In this document: positions 1-12,256 of the stretch, one piece after another | Layout: each line of letters starts with the position of its first letter | Numbering within the stretch: position 1 is the first letter of the stretch | From: Helianthus annuus | Lineage: Eukaryota; Streptophyta; Magnoliopsida; Asterales; Asteraceae | Assembly (NCBI RefSeq): GCF_002127325.2 | Contig: NC_035448.2 | Coordinates: forward strand, 91,216,546-91,280,545 | Length of the DNA: 64,000 nt | Direction: 5' to 3' | Made by a program: the position numbers and the translations under genes | The notes under the pieces: model-generated | Database searches by the model: none | What the model saw: the letters and a program-made list of their open reading frames with translations, nothing else | What the model was told of the DNA's origin: nothing

Positions 1-1007
1 TATGTTTGTTTGTTTATGTTTGATGTTTTTCATGTTTTGACTTTTATTCGATTTCAAACTCTATATCGCTTTCTGGAGAATTATACGCAAACTGGTGCGA
101 AAACGTAATCAGTTATATGCAACAAATACTCCGGAACATCAATTTATGCTTAACATACCTTAAATAACCTTTACATAACTTAGAAATAAGTTTTAAAGGC
201 TTTGGTATGGCAAAATCTAGTTTATTCGCTTATAGGGACTAAAACTGACAAACTGCGAAAGTATGCCAATCTGAACTGTAACGAACATTCCGGAACATGA
301 TCATAAGTTAAACACACCTTAAATATCCTTTACATAGCTTAGAAATAGGCTTTGAGGGGTTTGGTGTGCTAAAATAAACTTTATGCTCATTCAGGGACTA
401 AAAGCGTCAAAAAGTGCATAAGTTTGCATTTTCGCGCATAACTTACGTTCTGAATACTTCCGGACATCCAAAAATTTATGTAATCATTAAAATATTTTAT
501 TTTAGTGTTTGGCATAAGAAAAATCCATTCGTCGCGCAATTTGGATCGTCTTTCACGCTTATGCGCATTCCGTCGTAATTAAGCGAACATCGCGATCGTA
601 CGACCAAACGAACCGACATCCGAGACATTTTTGAGCATGTTTTGGGTTCCCTATACTTTAACATCATTTTAGAGCCTTGAAATGAGGTTAACGGGGCTTA
701 AACGTGCCTAAAATGGGCCGAAATGCATGTTTTTCAAGTTCAGGGACTAAACTGCAAATTCTGGAAACTATGCCCAGGCAGCCCGCGTGAGTTTGTGTGT
801 AACTCTTAAGCGGGGCGCGTCAGCCTCCCAGATCAGCAAAATTGTTGCAAACAGCTGTTTGCAGCTGTTTAGCACTTCCAAACCACTTGCAAATGGTTTT
901 GGGGCATTTCTAGGGGCTCTAATGGTATTCTAAAACAAGGGGCCCATGTGTACGGCCAAGATCGAAGCACGTTTATCGAGGAACGATCCTAACGGTCTTG
1001 GTTTTCC

Positions 1008-1015
1008 TATAAATA
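1008..1015 (+). promoter_or_regulatory. TATA box of the element A LTR
   Basis: TATAAATA lies in the middle of the LTR after GC-richer sequence. The corresponding B site (26430-26437) reads TATATATA, so a TATA-like element is kept while the sequence drifts. Transcription would start about 30 bases downstream, which places the hairpin-rich stretch 1170-1510 in the transcript. Confidence 0.6.
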
Positions 1016-1169
1016 CCCCTCACCTTTCACTTGCAAAACCCACTTGATTTCTTGAGATTTCTCTAAGTTGGAGTACTAAACCACTTCATACCTGAGAATA
1101 CTTGAGAAATCAAAGCTTGCGGGGACCCTTTGTAAGTATTCCTTCGTTCTTTTATTGCTTTTCGAGTTC

Positions 1170-1510
1170 GAAAGTCAAACTTTGTTTGACTTTCTGCATT
1201 GACCAGTTTATGGTCAACGCGAAGTTCGTTTGAACTTCATAACGTGAGCGTAATCACGATGGTTATAGTCCCTAGTGACTATACCCACTGATTACCACGT
1301 TATCTAGGCTGAGTGACGAGTCGTAGTTTCGGCCAAAATGCGTTTTCTCGCGTATTTTGTAACCAAACTACTCTAGGGTATTAAAACCGTTTGTTTTAAT
1401 ACCAAACCTGTTTTCTAACATTACTAAACATGTTCTAGCATGTTTAGCTCGTCGCTTTTAGATTTGTGCTTGTTTAGGGTCGTAAAGGTAAGCGATCTAA
1501 TCAATCGCTT
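1170..1510 (+). repeat. Run of short perfect inverted repeats in the LTR
   Basis: Back-to-back stems: 1170-1180/1184-1194 (11 bp), 1199-1205/1211-1217, 1221-1227/1232-1238, 1243-1247/1254-1258, 1264-1270/1277-1283, 1378-1387/1393-1402 (10 bp), 1426-1432/1439-1445 and 1490-1496/1504-1510. The B LTR carries the same series near 26590-26930. All lie downstream of the TATA box and so in the predicted RNA. Confidence 0.75.
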
Positions 1511-3535
1511 ATGCTTACGAACCCGACCCATTTGGTCGATCATTAGGATCCGACCAAGCATTTTAGGTGACCATAGTTGTATAGGGAAAAACCTTCTGAG
1601 GTTATACCTTATGGTCACGACGTTTAAGTAGTTGTATGATAAGTAGTTCTTATGCCTTAGGTAAATTACCAAAATACCCTTTTTACGCCAAAATTCATTT
1701 TAAACATATGTAACATAATTTTTGACACCTAAACTGATTTAGCAACAATATTAAGTGTGTTAAGGCATATCTTGCTTGTCATAGGGCTAGTTAGGCGTTT
1801 CAAGCGCGTTTTACGCAAACGACGCGTTAAAGTAGCATAAGCTACCTAAGCGGGTCGTAACGGGTCAAAAGCACTTAGGATAGGTTTCGTTTTGGTATGT
1901 AGGCTTTGTCAAACCATATTACATAAGTTCCCACACTTATTTGGTTTACGAACCCTCGTACTACCCGATCCTCCGTTAGGTCCGGTTATTAATATAGATG
2001 CCTTTATAGGTGCCGTTTGATTCCGTGATCTTCTAGCATTGCTTGGTGGTTATCCTACGGCTTCTAAGCAATCTCAAGTGAGTACACAGACCCCTCTTTT
2101 ACTGTTTTCCAAACATTTTGGGGTGAAACACATGTGCCTACTTGATACTTTCGTGCTTTCTTGTTTTCACATCATATGCTTGCTATGTTCTTTAGTACAC
2201 TTATAGTACATGATTTCATTACATTGTTTTGCTATATATGTTTACATGGCATATTAGCACATTGTTTTACATGACTTTTCTGCTTTGTATGTTTACTTAG
2301 CATACTTAGTACATTGTTTTCACATAATTTGTTTACATTTGGTATGACATTTGGTTTGTATAAACGGTTCTTTACTACATTCATTAACATTAGCTACGCC
2401 GCTAGGTAGTAAGTAATGGTACCATAGGACTTGACAAATCCCGTTCCTGACATCCTGGGTTGGTTTGGATGTAAGGAATGACTGAATCCGTGAACATTTT
2501 TACTTTGATAACCTTTACTCTAAGGTTATCCTGCTGTCTCAAGGCTTGAATGTAATGCGTTATCATACCACATAAATGTTTGTATCAATAAAACAAGTTT
2601 TCTACTTGGCAAAACATAACTTTTTGATTTATTCAAAATACTTTGTTTTGTTCCTTTTTACTTATGGTTAAGTATTCTTATTTTGTTACTTACCATACAT
2701 AACTTTTGTTTACACATAACTACATGACTACATTTTCGGTTTTAAACATTGACAATGGTTTAGACAAGGACATTTGATGATTGGTTTGAACATGAACTAT
2801 ATGCTTTGGTGGTTTGTTTAAGTGACTTAAGTAACGATATGTGTGTAGTATGCTACAAGCATGGTGGATACGCCGCTGGTACTTCCTATATATAAGTGCT
2901 TGTGTTGTATTACATTTCATAGCGTTATTTAAATCATTTAGTTTGGACTTATACATTTTTACACAAATAATACATTTTTCACAAGACTTCGTTTTAACAA
3001 AAACAACTTGCTTTATACAACTTATTTTACTTGGTTATTCTTTAACCATACAAAATTCTTTTATTAATACATATCATCAAATTTTATCGCTTTTCAAATG
3101 ATTTACAAAACAAAACATTTTTTTTACAAGGTTCATGACTAACTTTTATTAAACACTTTCTTAAACCTAAGTCATGAATCCTATTTTCACAAAACCTATG
3201 TTACTCACAGGCATTTTCATGCTGACGTACCTATTTTCACATGTGTTTCAGGAGCTAATGCATAGGATGATCGTGATACGCTAGGGTGGACTTGGGCCTT
3301 AGTGACATAAAACATAACTAGACTTAGTTTAATTACGTAATGTACTCTTTATTTCAGCAGTTTTAAGACAATGTGACATGTTGGTTCTTGTTTTGAATGA
3401 TGTAATCCACCCTTGGGTGATGAATAAAATATTAGTTTAATTACCTTGGTTGTGGAACAATAATTCTGTTACAACACTCCCCGACGTTTCCGCCACGATT
3501 TGATGTTTTACGTGGTCGGGGTGTGACAGAAGAGT

Positions 3536-3547
3536 TGGTATCAGAGC
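3536..3547 (+). other. Primer binding site of element A (initiator Met-tRNA)
   Basis: TGGTATCAGAGC complements the 3' end of plant initiator Met-tRNA and lies seven bases after the LTR end. This type of site is usual for Tekay/Del chromoviruses. A 5' leader without a gene (3548-4190) separates it from gag. Confidence 0.9.
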
Positions 3548-4190
3548 CAATGGTTATAGGGAATTAGGTTATTAGCAATGCTTTGACCTAGACTATAACC
3601 TTTCTAGGACCCCAACACAAGTTGTCTTGTGTTTAGATTTTAAAACATGTACTTCACCTATCCTTAGGTGATCGCCAAAACAAGAACCCAGTTTTCTAAA
3701 ACGATTTTTGAAAAACAATCCTCTGTTTTCAAATGATTTATTATATGGTTTTGAACCCTTTCGATTTTTCCAATTGATTTTGAAAATTTATCATTTGTTT
3801 TTGAATGATTCTTTTGGCCTTGTGCCTTCCAAGTTTTCAAAATCTCGTCAAAGTTTTGGGTTCTAAATAGTGTGAACACGTGCAAACTGGAAGAGTGAAT
3901 GCCTGTACCCTGGGTTTTCTGTCTAAGGCTAGAGTGTTCGTACAAATCCACATAATCGGACCAGTCACTCTTACCTGGGAACTCCTAGGGTGAGTGTTCA
4001 CTTATAGGCGAGCATGTCTTCGCTAAGCATTATTTATGGACCCATTTACTTTGATTAGTCACTGTGTGTCATTTGTTTGCTTTGTGATACGGACAAATGA
4101 CCACCATCCTTGCTTTGTTGATTTTGTATCATCTCGTTCTTTTCATCTAATCATCTCACCCGTTTCCTCTCATGTTTTCCTCTTTTTAGC
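3548..4190 (+). other. Untranslated leader of element A
   Basis: About 640 bases between primer site and gag start. It matches the B leader at 20162-20803. I see no coding signal; a 95-codon antisense ORF here is not conserved in B and is taken as chance. Confidence 0.7.
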
Positions 4191-5090
4191 ATGCCTCCTC
4201 GACGCGAAAATCAGCTACCCAATGCCGAACTGGCAGAAATCATCGCACAGCATATGGTTGCTGCGTTCCCGAATCTTATTGCTCAGTTTAACCAAGCCAA
4301 CATCAATCAGAACGCTCCTTGTAACTTCAAGAGCTTCAATTCGGCTAAACCACTCAAGTTCAGTGGTACTGAGGGGGCAACTGGGCTCCTTCAATGGTTT
4401 GAGAGCATTGAGAATACTTTCCGTCACGTTCAGTGCCCTGATAATCGCAAAGTTGAGTTTGCTTCTAGTGTTTTTCAGAAGAGGGCGTTGACATGGTGGA
4501 ATGGGGTTATGAGAGATCGAGGTGCTGAAGCCGCTTTAGCGCAAACATGGGCTGAATTGAGAGCTCTCATGATGAGTGAGTTTTGTCCTCGTCATGAGCT
4601 ACGAGCTTTGGAAAGGGAGTTCGATGATCTGAAACAAGTAAGTGGTGAGCACCGGGCGTATACTGATAGGTATGAGGAGCTGAGTTTGTTATGCCTAACA
4701 ATGGTTACCCCACTTGACAAGGCTATCGAGAGAAACATCGATGGTCTACCCGACTCTGTGCAAGACATCGTTACCGGTAGTAAACCTACCACTGTTCGTC
4801 AGGCAATCGAACTATCTGCAACGCTGACTGAGTCACAGACACGAAAGGGTAAGTTGCATAGAAAGGGTGACAAGAAGGGTAAGAAGCAGGATTCTGACAA
4901 GAAGGATAGCAAGAAAGGTAAGGACAAGAAGGGGAGTGATGCGGGTTCTTCGAAGGGTTCGAGGAAGCGGAAGGCTTCCCAGAACTATGCCGTTACTACT
5001 CAGGCTCAAGCTGCTCAAAATCAACCTGCGCAACCTCTTGCCAAGAAACCGTACTTTGGCAATGCACCTCTGTGCAATAAGTGTAACGGA
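4191..5090 (+). pseudogene. gag: gag, 5' portion, of element A (interrupted by element C)
   Basis: 300 codons from ATG, closely matching the start of the B polyprotein. The capsid-type region (about residues 60-200) carries the retrotransposon gag signature with LTWWNGV near residue 103. It is followed by a Lys-rich stretch (about 220-265) and the first half of a Cys/His cluster (CNKC) at the end. No stop codon occurs before the C insertion. The B start at 20804 has the same MPPRRENQL context, which fixes this ATG. Gag would form the particle and bind RNA. It cannot make a full protein now because C splits it; reading on into C adds only a few codons. Confidence 0.88.
5086..5090 (+). repeat. 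Target site duplication of element C, left copy
   Basis: acgga lies directly before the left LTR of C, and aagga lies directly after the right LTR at 14554-14558. One mismatch in five is consistent with decay since insertion. Which copy kept the original base cannot be told except that the left copy matches the gag reading of relatives better. Confidence 0.75.
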
Positions 5091-5996
5091 TGTGACAACT
5101 CGTACTTTAGACCTATCTTGTAACGTTACGTGCTTATGTGAAGCTATATGATTGAGTTAATAAATGATATATTTGATACGTACTTTGTGTAAATATATGT
5201 GTGTATATGAATGACCCGATCGCACAACATTATGCACGACCGTACAAGCCACTTTGGGCCGGGATGCTTGTAACCGAACCCAATAGGCAGCCTAAGCAGG
5301 ATTCGGCTCACCTACTTACACACATAACACTAGGGTGTTAGTAACTTCTCACACTTTGGCAAATCATTCTCACACACCAAAAACCCTAGCTCCTCTCTCT
5401 CTCTCTCTCGCTCAAACTCGACGGCACAAGGCAACCGAAGATCATTCGCTTGTTCGGATCACCCTCTTACTACTATTAATCGGTTAGTGTGCTTATGATT
5501 GTTTGCATGATTGATTGATTATGTTGATAAATGATTTATGTACTAATAATCGACCCACATGTATGTATTGAACGAGGTTCTTGTAAACCGATTAGGGATT
5601 GTAATCGGGTAAATCGTAATGTTAATTAATGAGTTAGTGTTGATGATAATCGGCTAGCATTGCTTGTTCACGAATTGTTTACATGATGGAAGGGAAACTA
5701 TTATATGTTAGTTGGCTGCTAGGGTTTGACCGATGGGTTAATTATGATGATTGAAAGTTTACAAATCTTGTATTTTGGGTTGAATGTATGGTACATGTTC
5801 ATGTAAATCGTTAAGATTATTGTTCATACGATTATATTAGGGTACATATGAATTCATGATTTAATTGCCTGTTTGATCGACATTAGGTTAACCGAATATT
5901 TGGAATTATGTTAATTGATTATCGTAAAAGGAAACTGTTGAATGAATTGTAACCGACATGCTAAAATTATGGAAATTAGGAATCTGTTACAATTTG

Positions 5997-6238
5997 CTAG
6001 TCTCGACACGGTTGCGAGTCGAGAACCCTCAGTCTCGACTCGAGACCACATTATCGACACACAACAGCACAAGCCGAGACCACGGTTGCGGGTCCGGTTG
6101 CGACTCGAGACCGTGTAGTCTCGACTAGACATAACAACCCGAGACCATCTCTGTTGCGACTCGAGACTTCAAAACCAGCACAACTAGAGACCACCTAGTC
6201 TCAACTGGAGATCGCTTAGTCTCGACTCGAGACCGTGA
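5997..6238 (+). repeat. Cluster of GTCTCGACTCGAGAC-like palindromic motifs in LTR
   Basis: About eight variants of a GTCTCGA.TCGAGAC core, in both orientations, occur within 240 bases, some joined by the phrase cggttgcga. The 3' LTR repeats the cluster at about 13256-13498. Spacing is irregular, so this is a motif cluster and not a strict tandem repeat. Confidence 0.75.
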
Positions 6239-6604
6239 ACACTTGCACATCTTATTGGACTTTCACTGTTACGAGCCCAACTGATTGGGCCGGATACTTT
6301 GACTGGTTACGTGATTTCTATTGAACTGCTATGAACACTTGTGCATGCCATATTTATACTTGTGTACAATACGTGTAGAACATACGTGCTATACTTGAAT
6401 ACGAACCAAACTTATATGGTAACCATGGTAGGACGTGGTTGACCACCAAATAGCTTGATTTAACTTTTATGTGTATCTACCGAGCAACCCAAGGTGAGTT
6501 CACACTCTTACCAAGGCATGGGATCCCCGGGGTGTTGGGAATGGGATTGAAAAGATAAGGTTGAATAGATTCAATACGGACACTATTACTAGACTACCAT
6601 ACCA

Positions 6605-6860
6605 TCGTCCTCGGTTGTGCAGGACACATACGTAAAACCTACGTATACTTAAGCTACACACTGTCCTCAGGTTGCGAAGGACACTCACGTAAAACCTACG
6701 TGAACGGATACTCACTACTGCCTCGGTTGTGTCAGGCACTTACGTAAAACCTACGTAAACCCCCACGTACCCCTATCCTCGGTTGTGAAGGATACTTACG
6801 TAAATCCTACGTAAATTGTACGTATTACTGTTCTCGGGATATGTAGAACACTTATGGTAA
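6605..6860 (+). repeat. Five tandem double-hairpin modules in the 5' LTR of C
   Basis: Each module of about 54-58 bases holds two stems. The first reads GTCCT/AGGAC (twice), TGCCT/AGGCA, TATCCT/AGGATA and TGTTCT/AGAACA in successive units. The second reads TACGTA/TACGTA, CACGT/ACGTG, TACGTA/TACGTA (twice) and TATG/CATA. Both sides of the stems change together. The second copy is at about 13861-14115. Confidence 0.8.
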
Positions 6861-7301
6861 CGCATAGTCTAGTGGATAAATAACATGGGAAGCCCCCACC
6901 AATAGAAACCAATATCGGCCCAGTAGAGCCACATGTTACATACGGACTTACTGTTATGCTTTTACTTACTGTGAACTCGCTCAACTAGTTGTTGACTCTC
7001 TACTGCATGCCTTGAAGGACCTTAGGTACTAAAGGAGCTTGCACAAGGAGGAGCAGGTCATTGTGGGAATTGGATCGTGAACAAACACTTATTACTTTTC
7101 ATACATTAACACCTGTGTTGGGTTTCTACATTAATGCTTCCGCTATATTTACTTTTGTTGGTTTTGGATATACACCTTTCGTATTGATGGAAACTTTTAC
7201 AATTTATTTATATGTTCAATATGATTGGTGGCTTGATCCTGGTCATGTCACGCTCCCAAGCGGTGGTACTCCGCAGGTGGATTTTTGGGGGTGTGACAGA
7301 T

Positions 7302-7313
7302 TGGTATCAGAGC
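7302..7313 (+). other. Primer binding site of element C (initiator Met-tRNA)
   Basis: TGGTATCAGAGC begins three bases after the 5' LTR end. It is the same tRNA type as A, B and F. A leader of about 290 bases without a gene follows before the gag start. Confidence 0.9.
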
Positions 7314-7703
7314 CATTGGTTATAGAGAACTTGGTTTTAATATGGGGAAAACGTTTTTATTAAAACCAGACTATAACCAGAACAGTGCTCTCAACGATCC
7401 ACAACGACGCTTCGCTCCACGTGCAAGACTCGACATCCTAGGTAATAAGGTTTATGTTTATTACCTGCTTGCTAGAAACGTATAGAACTTTGCTCGTAGT
7501 ACACTTAGATACACATGATACTATTACATGAGAATACCTACGTGCTTACGCTTTTCTGTCATCGCCCTACTCGCGAACCATTCTCACTTACGCTACTTTT
7601 ACAATGAAGATCATGTTTGGACGAATTAGCATGACTCAAGCCCAGCTAGAGGCTCTCGTTCAAGCTCAAGTTGCTGCGGCACTTGCAGCCGCACAAGCAG
7701 GAG

Positions 7704-7799
7704 GTATATCCTGTGGTTATAGCACACACTAGGATTTTTAGATCCTACACTCCTAAACTAGCCCTTGTAATTAAACTTTGTCCTATTCGTACACAATAG
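7704..7799 (+). other. Putative intron in gag of element C
   Basis: GTATAT at the left and ATAG at the right bound 96 bases that contain stop codons. The flanking coding parts (start near 7604-7631; capsid from 7802) are in phase once it is removed. Without splicing the N-terminal Ala/Gln-rich stretch would not connect to gag. RNA evidence is lacking. Confidence 0.55.
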
Positions 7800-10700
7800 G
7801 TCAACCAGCACAGCAACCAGTCTGCACTTTCAAGAACTTCATGGACTGTCGTCCAAGTACATTTAGTGGCACGGAAGGGGCGGTTGGACTCCTCCACTGG
7901 TTTGAAAAGCTCGAGTCTGTGTTCGAGATGTGTGAATGCCCTGAGGCTCGCAGGGTGAAATACGCCACTGGCACGCTAGAAGGAATAGCACTAACTTGGT
8001 GGAACGCCCAAGTTCAGATCTTAGGGTTGGCAGCTGCTAACGCCACACCCTGGAATGATTTCAAGGAACTGATCAAGAGAGAGTACTGTACTCGGGAAGA
8101 TATTCACAAGTTAGAAGATGAGTTGTACCATCTGAAGATGACTGGGTCCGAAATTGAAACTTACACCAAAAGGTCAAACGAACTGGCCGTGCTGTGTCCA
8201 ACTATGGTGGACCCTCCAGTTAAGCGCATTGAGTTGTATCTCAAAGGGTTGGCACCAGAGATCCAGAGCCATGTTACTTCGGCTAATCTTGATAACATCT
8301 AGGCTATTCAACGCCTCGCTCATCGCATCACTGATCAGGCAGTGGATCAGAACAGACTGCCTAAACGTATCAGCGCTACTGCTACCGTTACTACTTCAGC
8401 TACTCCTGCTACTCCCAGTGACAGTAAGAGAAAATGGGATGGAGATTCCAGCAAGGGATCAGCTTCAGTTCAGTCTCAGGCCCAGCAGCGGAAGACTGAC
8501 AGTTACCAGAGTCCTGGTCAGCACTCATCGGGTAGTCACAGGCAGGGCGGATATCGAGGGAACCTCCCAAAGTGTAACAATTGCAACAGACACCACAGTG
8601 GCCAGTGTAACAAGGGTCGCTGCCAAAGATGCCTCAAGATGGGTCATGAGGCCAAGGATTGTAGAAGCCCTCGGCCTGCGAACCAGAATCAGCAGCAGCC
8701 ACAAGCGCAACAAAATCAGCAACAGGGCAATAAGGGATGTTTTCATTGCGGTGCTGAAGGTCACTTCAAAAGGCACTGTCCTCAGCTGAACAGGAACCAC
8801 AACAACAACAATAACAACAATCTGGGCAATGGCAACAACAACAACAACAACGGGGGAAACAACAACAACGGCAATGAAGCAAGGGGTCGCGCGTTTGTGT
8901 TGGGGCAGGGTGATGCCAGGAATGATCCCAACGTCGTTATGGGTAAGTTTCTTCTCGACGACATTTATGTTACTGCTTTGTTTGATTCGGGTGCGGATAC
9001 AAGTTACATGTCTTTGAAAATGAGTAAATTGTTAAAACGTACATCAACACCTCTAAACACCAAACACGTCGTAGAACTAGCTAATGGTAAGAGTTTAGAA
9101 GCCACGCAAATAGTCAGGGGCTGTAGTATCATCTTAGCCGGTCAAACATTCTCGATCGACCTTATTCCCATAGTCTTGGGAAGTTTTGATATCGTTATTG
9201 GGATGGATTGGTTATCCCAGCATCAGGCTGAAATCTTATGCAGTGAGAAGATCATCCGCATTCCCCGTACTGGTCAAGAACCTCTCGAAGTCCAAGGCGA
9301 CAAGAGTGGTGCTGTGGTTAGCATCATCTCTTTCTTGAAGGCTCAGAAATGTCTGCGGAAGGGTCACACCGCAATCTTGGCACTCGTTTCAGATGCATCA
9401 GTGAAGGAAAAGAAACTGGAGGATATTCTAGTTGTACGCGACTACCCTCAGGTGTTTCCTGAAGATTTACCTGGATTACCGCCTCATCGTCAGGTCGAAT
9501 TTCAAATCGAGCTCGCTCTAGGAGCAGCACCCATAGCTCGCGCACCATATCGTCTAGCTCCATCAGAATTGGAGGAACTGTCAAAGCAGCTACAAGAGCT
9601 CTTGGAAAAGGGCTTCATTCGTCCAAGCTCTTCGCCTTGGGGAGCTCCAGTATTATTCGTGAGAAAGAAGGACGGTACCTTCAGGATGTGCATAGACTAC
9701 CGGGAACTGAACAAGGTAACGGTGAAGAACCGTTATCCTCTACCACGCATAGACGACTTATTCGACCAGTTGCAAGGGTCGTGTTACTACTCCAAAATAG
9801 ACTTAAGGTCAGGGTATCATCAGCTGAGAGTCTGGGATGAGGACGTCTCCAAAACCGCATTCAGAACTCGCTACGGTCACTACGAGTTTCTTGTCATGCC
9901 GTTCGGGTTAACGAACGCGCCTGCCGTATTTATGGACCTTATGAACAGGGTGTGCAAACCCTATCTTGACAAGTTCGTCATTGTCTTCATCGACGACATT
10001 CTGATCTACTCCAAGAGTCAGGAGGAACACGAGCAGCATTTACGACTTATTTTGGAACTCCTTCGGAAGGAACAACTGTACGCAAAATTTTCAAAATGCG
10101 ACTTCTGGCTTCGTGAAGTCCACTTCTTAGGCCAAGTACACCAACCGAAATACGCCAATTTTTGGGTTTGGCGGGGTACTACAGACGGTTTATCAAGGAT
10201 TTCTCGAAAGTCACTCAGCCGCTTACACTACTGACACAGAAGGGTGTCACCTACCGTTGGGGCAACACACAGGAAACTGCTTTCCAGCACTTAAAGGATA
10301 GACTTTGCAGTGCACCTATCCTCTCATTGCCAGAGGGCACGGACGATTTTGTGGTCTATTGTGATGCATCCATCCAGGGTCTTGGATGTGTGTTGATGCA
10401 GCGCGACAAGGTTATTGCTTACGCTTCGCGCCAACTTAAGATTCATGAACGGAACTACACGACGCACGATTTAGAGCTGGGAGCTGTTGTTTTCGCGCTC
10501 AAGATATGGCGACACTACGTGTACGGTACCAAGTGCACAATTTACACCGATCACAGGAGTCTCGAGCATATCTTCAGGCAGGAGGAATTGAACATGCGTC
10601 AACGTCGATGGGTTGAACTACTGAACGATTATGAATGCGCTATCAAGTACCATCCAGGCAAAGCCAATGTTGTGGCTGACGCTCTCAGTCGGAAAGACAC

Positions 10701-12211
10701 TTTACCTCGGCGCGTGCGAGCGCTGCAGCTTATGATTCAGTCTAGCCTTCCTGCACAGATACGAGATGCTCAGGCAGAAGCATTGAAACCAGAAAACGTC
10801 AGGGCTGAAGCCCTACGCGGCTCACGACAGCGGTTAGAACAGAAGGCAGACGGCGCCTACTATGTAACGGGGCGTATTTGGGTCCCACTTTATGGCGGTC
10901 TACGCGAGCTGGTAATGGATGAAGCTCACAAGTCTCGTTACTCGGTACATCCAGGATCGGACAAAATGTACCACGACATCAGGACTACTTATTGGTGGCC
11001 TAGCATGAAGGCCCACATCGCCACCTATGTTGGCAAGTGCTTGACCTGTGCGAGAGTCAAGGTGGAATACCAGAAACCAGCGGGCCTACTTCAGCAACCC
11101 ACGATACCACAATGGAAATGGGAAGAAATTTCCATGGATTTTGTTACAGGCCTACCCAGATCCCAGCGTGGGAATGATACCATATGGGTAATCGTGGATC
11201 GACTCACCAAGTCTGCACACTTCCTAGCTATAAAGGAAACGGATAAGTTCTCCACTCTCGCAGACATCTATCTCAAAGAAGTTGTTTCGAGGCACGGGGT
11301 GCCCACCTCCATCATTTCGGATCGGGATGCACGATTCACGTCAGAACTATGGCAAGCAATGCACAAATCTTTCGGCTCACGGTTAGACATGAGCACAGCA
11401 TATCATCCTCAGACGGATGGGCAGTCTGAGCGAACGATTCAAACACTTGAAGACATGCTTAGGGCATGCGTTATTGATTTCGGCAACAGCTGGGAAAAGC
11501 ACCTCCCTTTGGTGGAGTTCTCGTACAACAACAGTTATCACAGAAGCATACAAGCCGCTCCATTCGAGGCATTGTACGGACGTAAATGCCGGTCACCTCT
11601 CTGTTGGGCAGAGGTGGGGGATAGTCAGATCACGGGTCCGGAGATTGTAGTGGACGCCACAGAAAAGATTGCACAAATACGACAACGCATGGCGGCAGCA
11701 CGTGACCGTCAGAAAGCCTACGCGGATAAGCGTAGAAAACCGTTGGAATTTCAGGTCGGGGACCGGGTTTTACTTAAAGTCTCACCCTGGAAGGGTGTGG
11801 TCCGTTTTGGCAAAAGGGGCAAACTAAATCCGCGGTATGTCGGACCATTCGAGATCACTGAGAAAATAGGCAAAGTGGCCTACAAGCTAAACCTACCAGC
11901 TGAACTCGGTGCAGTTCACAATGTCTTTCACGTGTCGAATCTGAAGAAGTGCCTGTCAGATGAGACCCTCATAGTTCCTTTTAAGGAACTCACTATCGAC
12001 GAGCGGTCGCAGTTCGTCGAGGAACCAGTTGAAATCACGGACCGGGATGTGAAGGTCCTCAAACACAAGAGAATCCCTCTTGTTCGAGTTCGTTGGAACT
12101 CCAAACGTGGCCCAGAGTACACCTGGGAACGCGAAGACCAGATGACAGAAAAGAACCCCCAGTTATTCGAAACCAATGCAACCACTACTGAGGCTAAAGC
12201 TACTACTACGG

Positions 12212-12256
12212 AATTTCGGGACGAAATTCCAGATCAACGGGGGGAGGATGTGACAC
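12212..12256 (+). other. Second, apparently vestigial, polypurine tract and LTR-start-like sequence in C
   Basis: The dyad AATTTCGGGACGAAATT (12212-12228) is followed by ACGGGGGGAGGA and TGTGACACCC (from 12249). This has the form of a polypurine tract plus LTR start, but lies about 100 bases before the LTR start actually used (12350). The whole motif recurs at 12314-12350. Confidence 0.6.

Larger units (their letters stand above)
1..3528 (+). repeat. 5' LTR of element A (left end outside window)
   Basis: Aligns along its length to the LTR of B at 25344-28870 with scattered substitutions and small indels. Base 1 corresponds to about 25410, so roughly 66 bases lie outside the window. It ends in GGGTGTGACA directly before the primer site. 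A TATA box lies at 1008-1015. A series of short perfect inverted repeats follows at 1170-1510. I see no credible gene in the 3.5 kb; the short ORFs in it have no family resemblance. Confidence 0.9.
5091..7298 (+). repeat. 5' LTR of element C
   Basis: 2208 bp, matching 12350-14553 (2204 bp) with a few dozen visible differences. It contains a CT-rich tract near 5392-5411, a cluster of CTCGAG-centred inverted repeats at about 5997-6238, and an array of hairpin modules at about 6605-6860. Confidence 0.93.

Noticed and set aside
1424..1672. Short ORFs in the A/B LTRs (also at 2720-3101, 18754-19641 and 27557-28444)
   Set aside because: They recur only because the LTRs are repeated, are not kept between A and B, and show no protein family.
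8154..8789. Overlapping 211-codon ORF in another frame of C gag
   Set aside because: Shadow of gag; the true frame holds the capsid and zinc-knuckle motifs.
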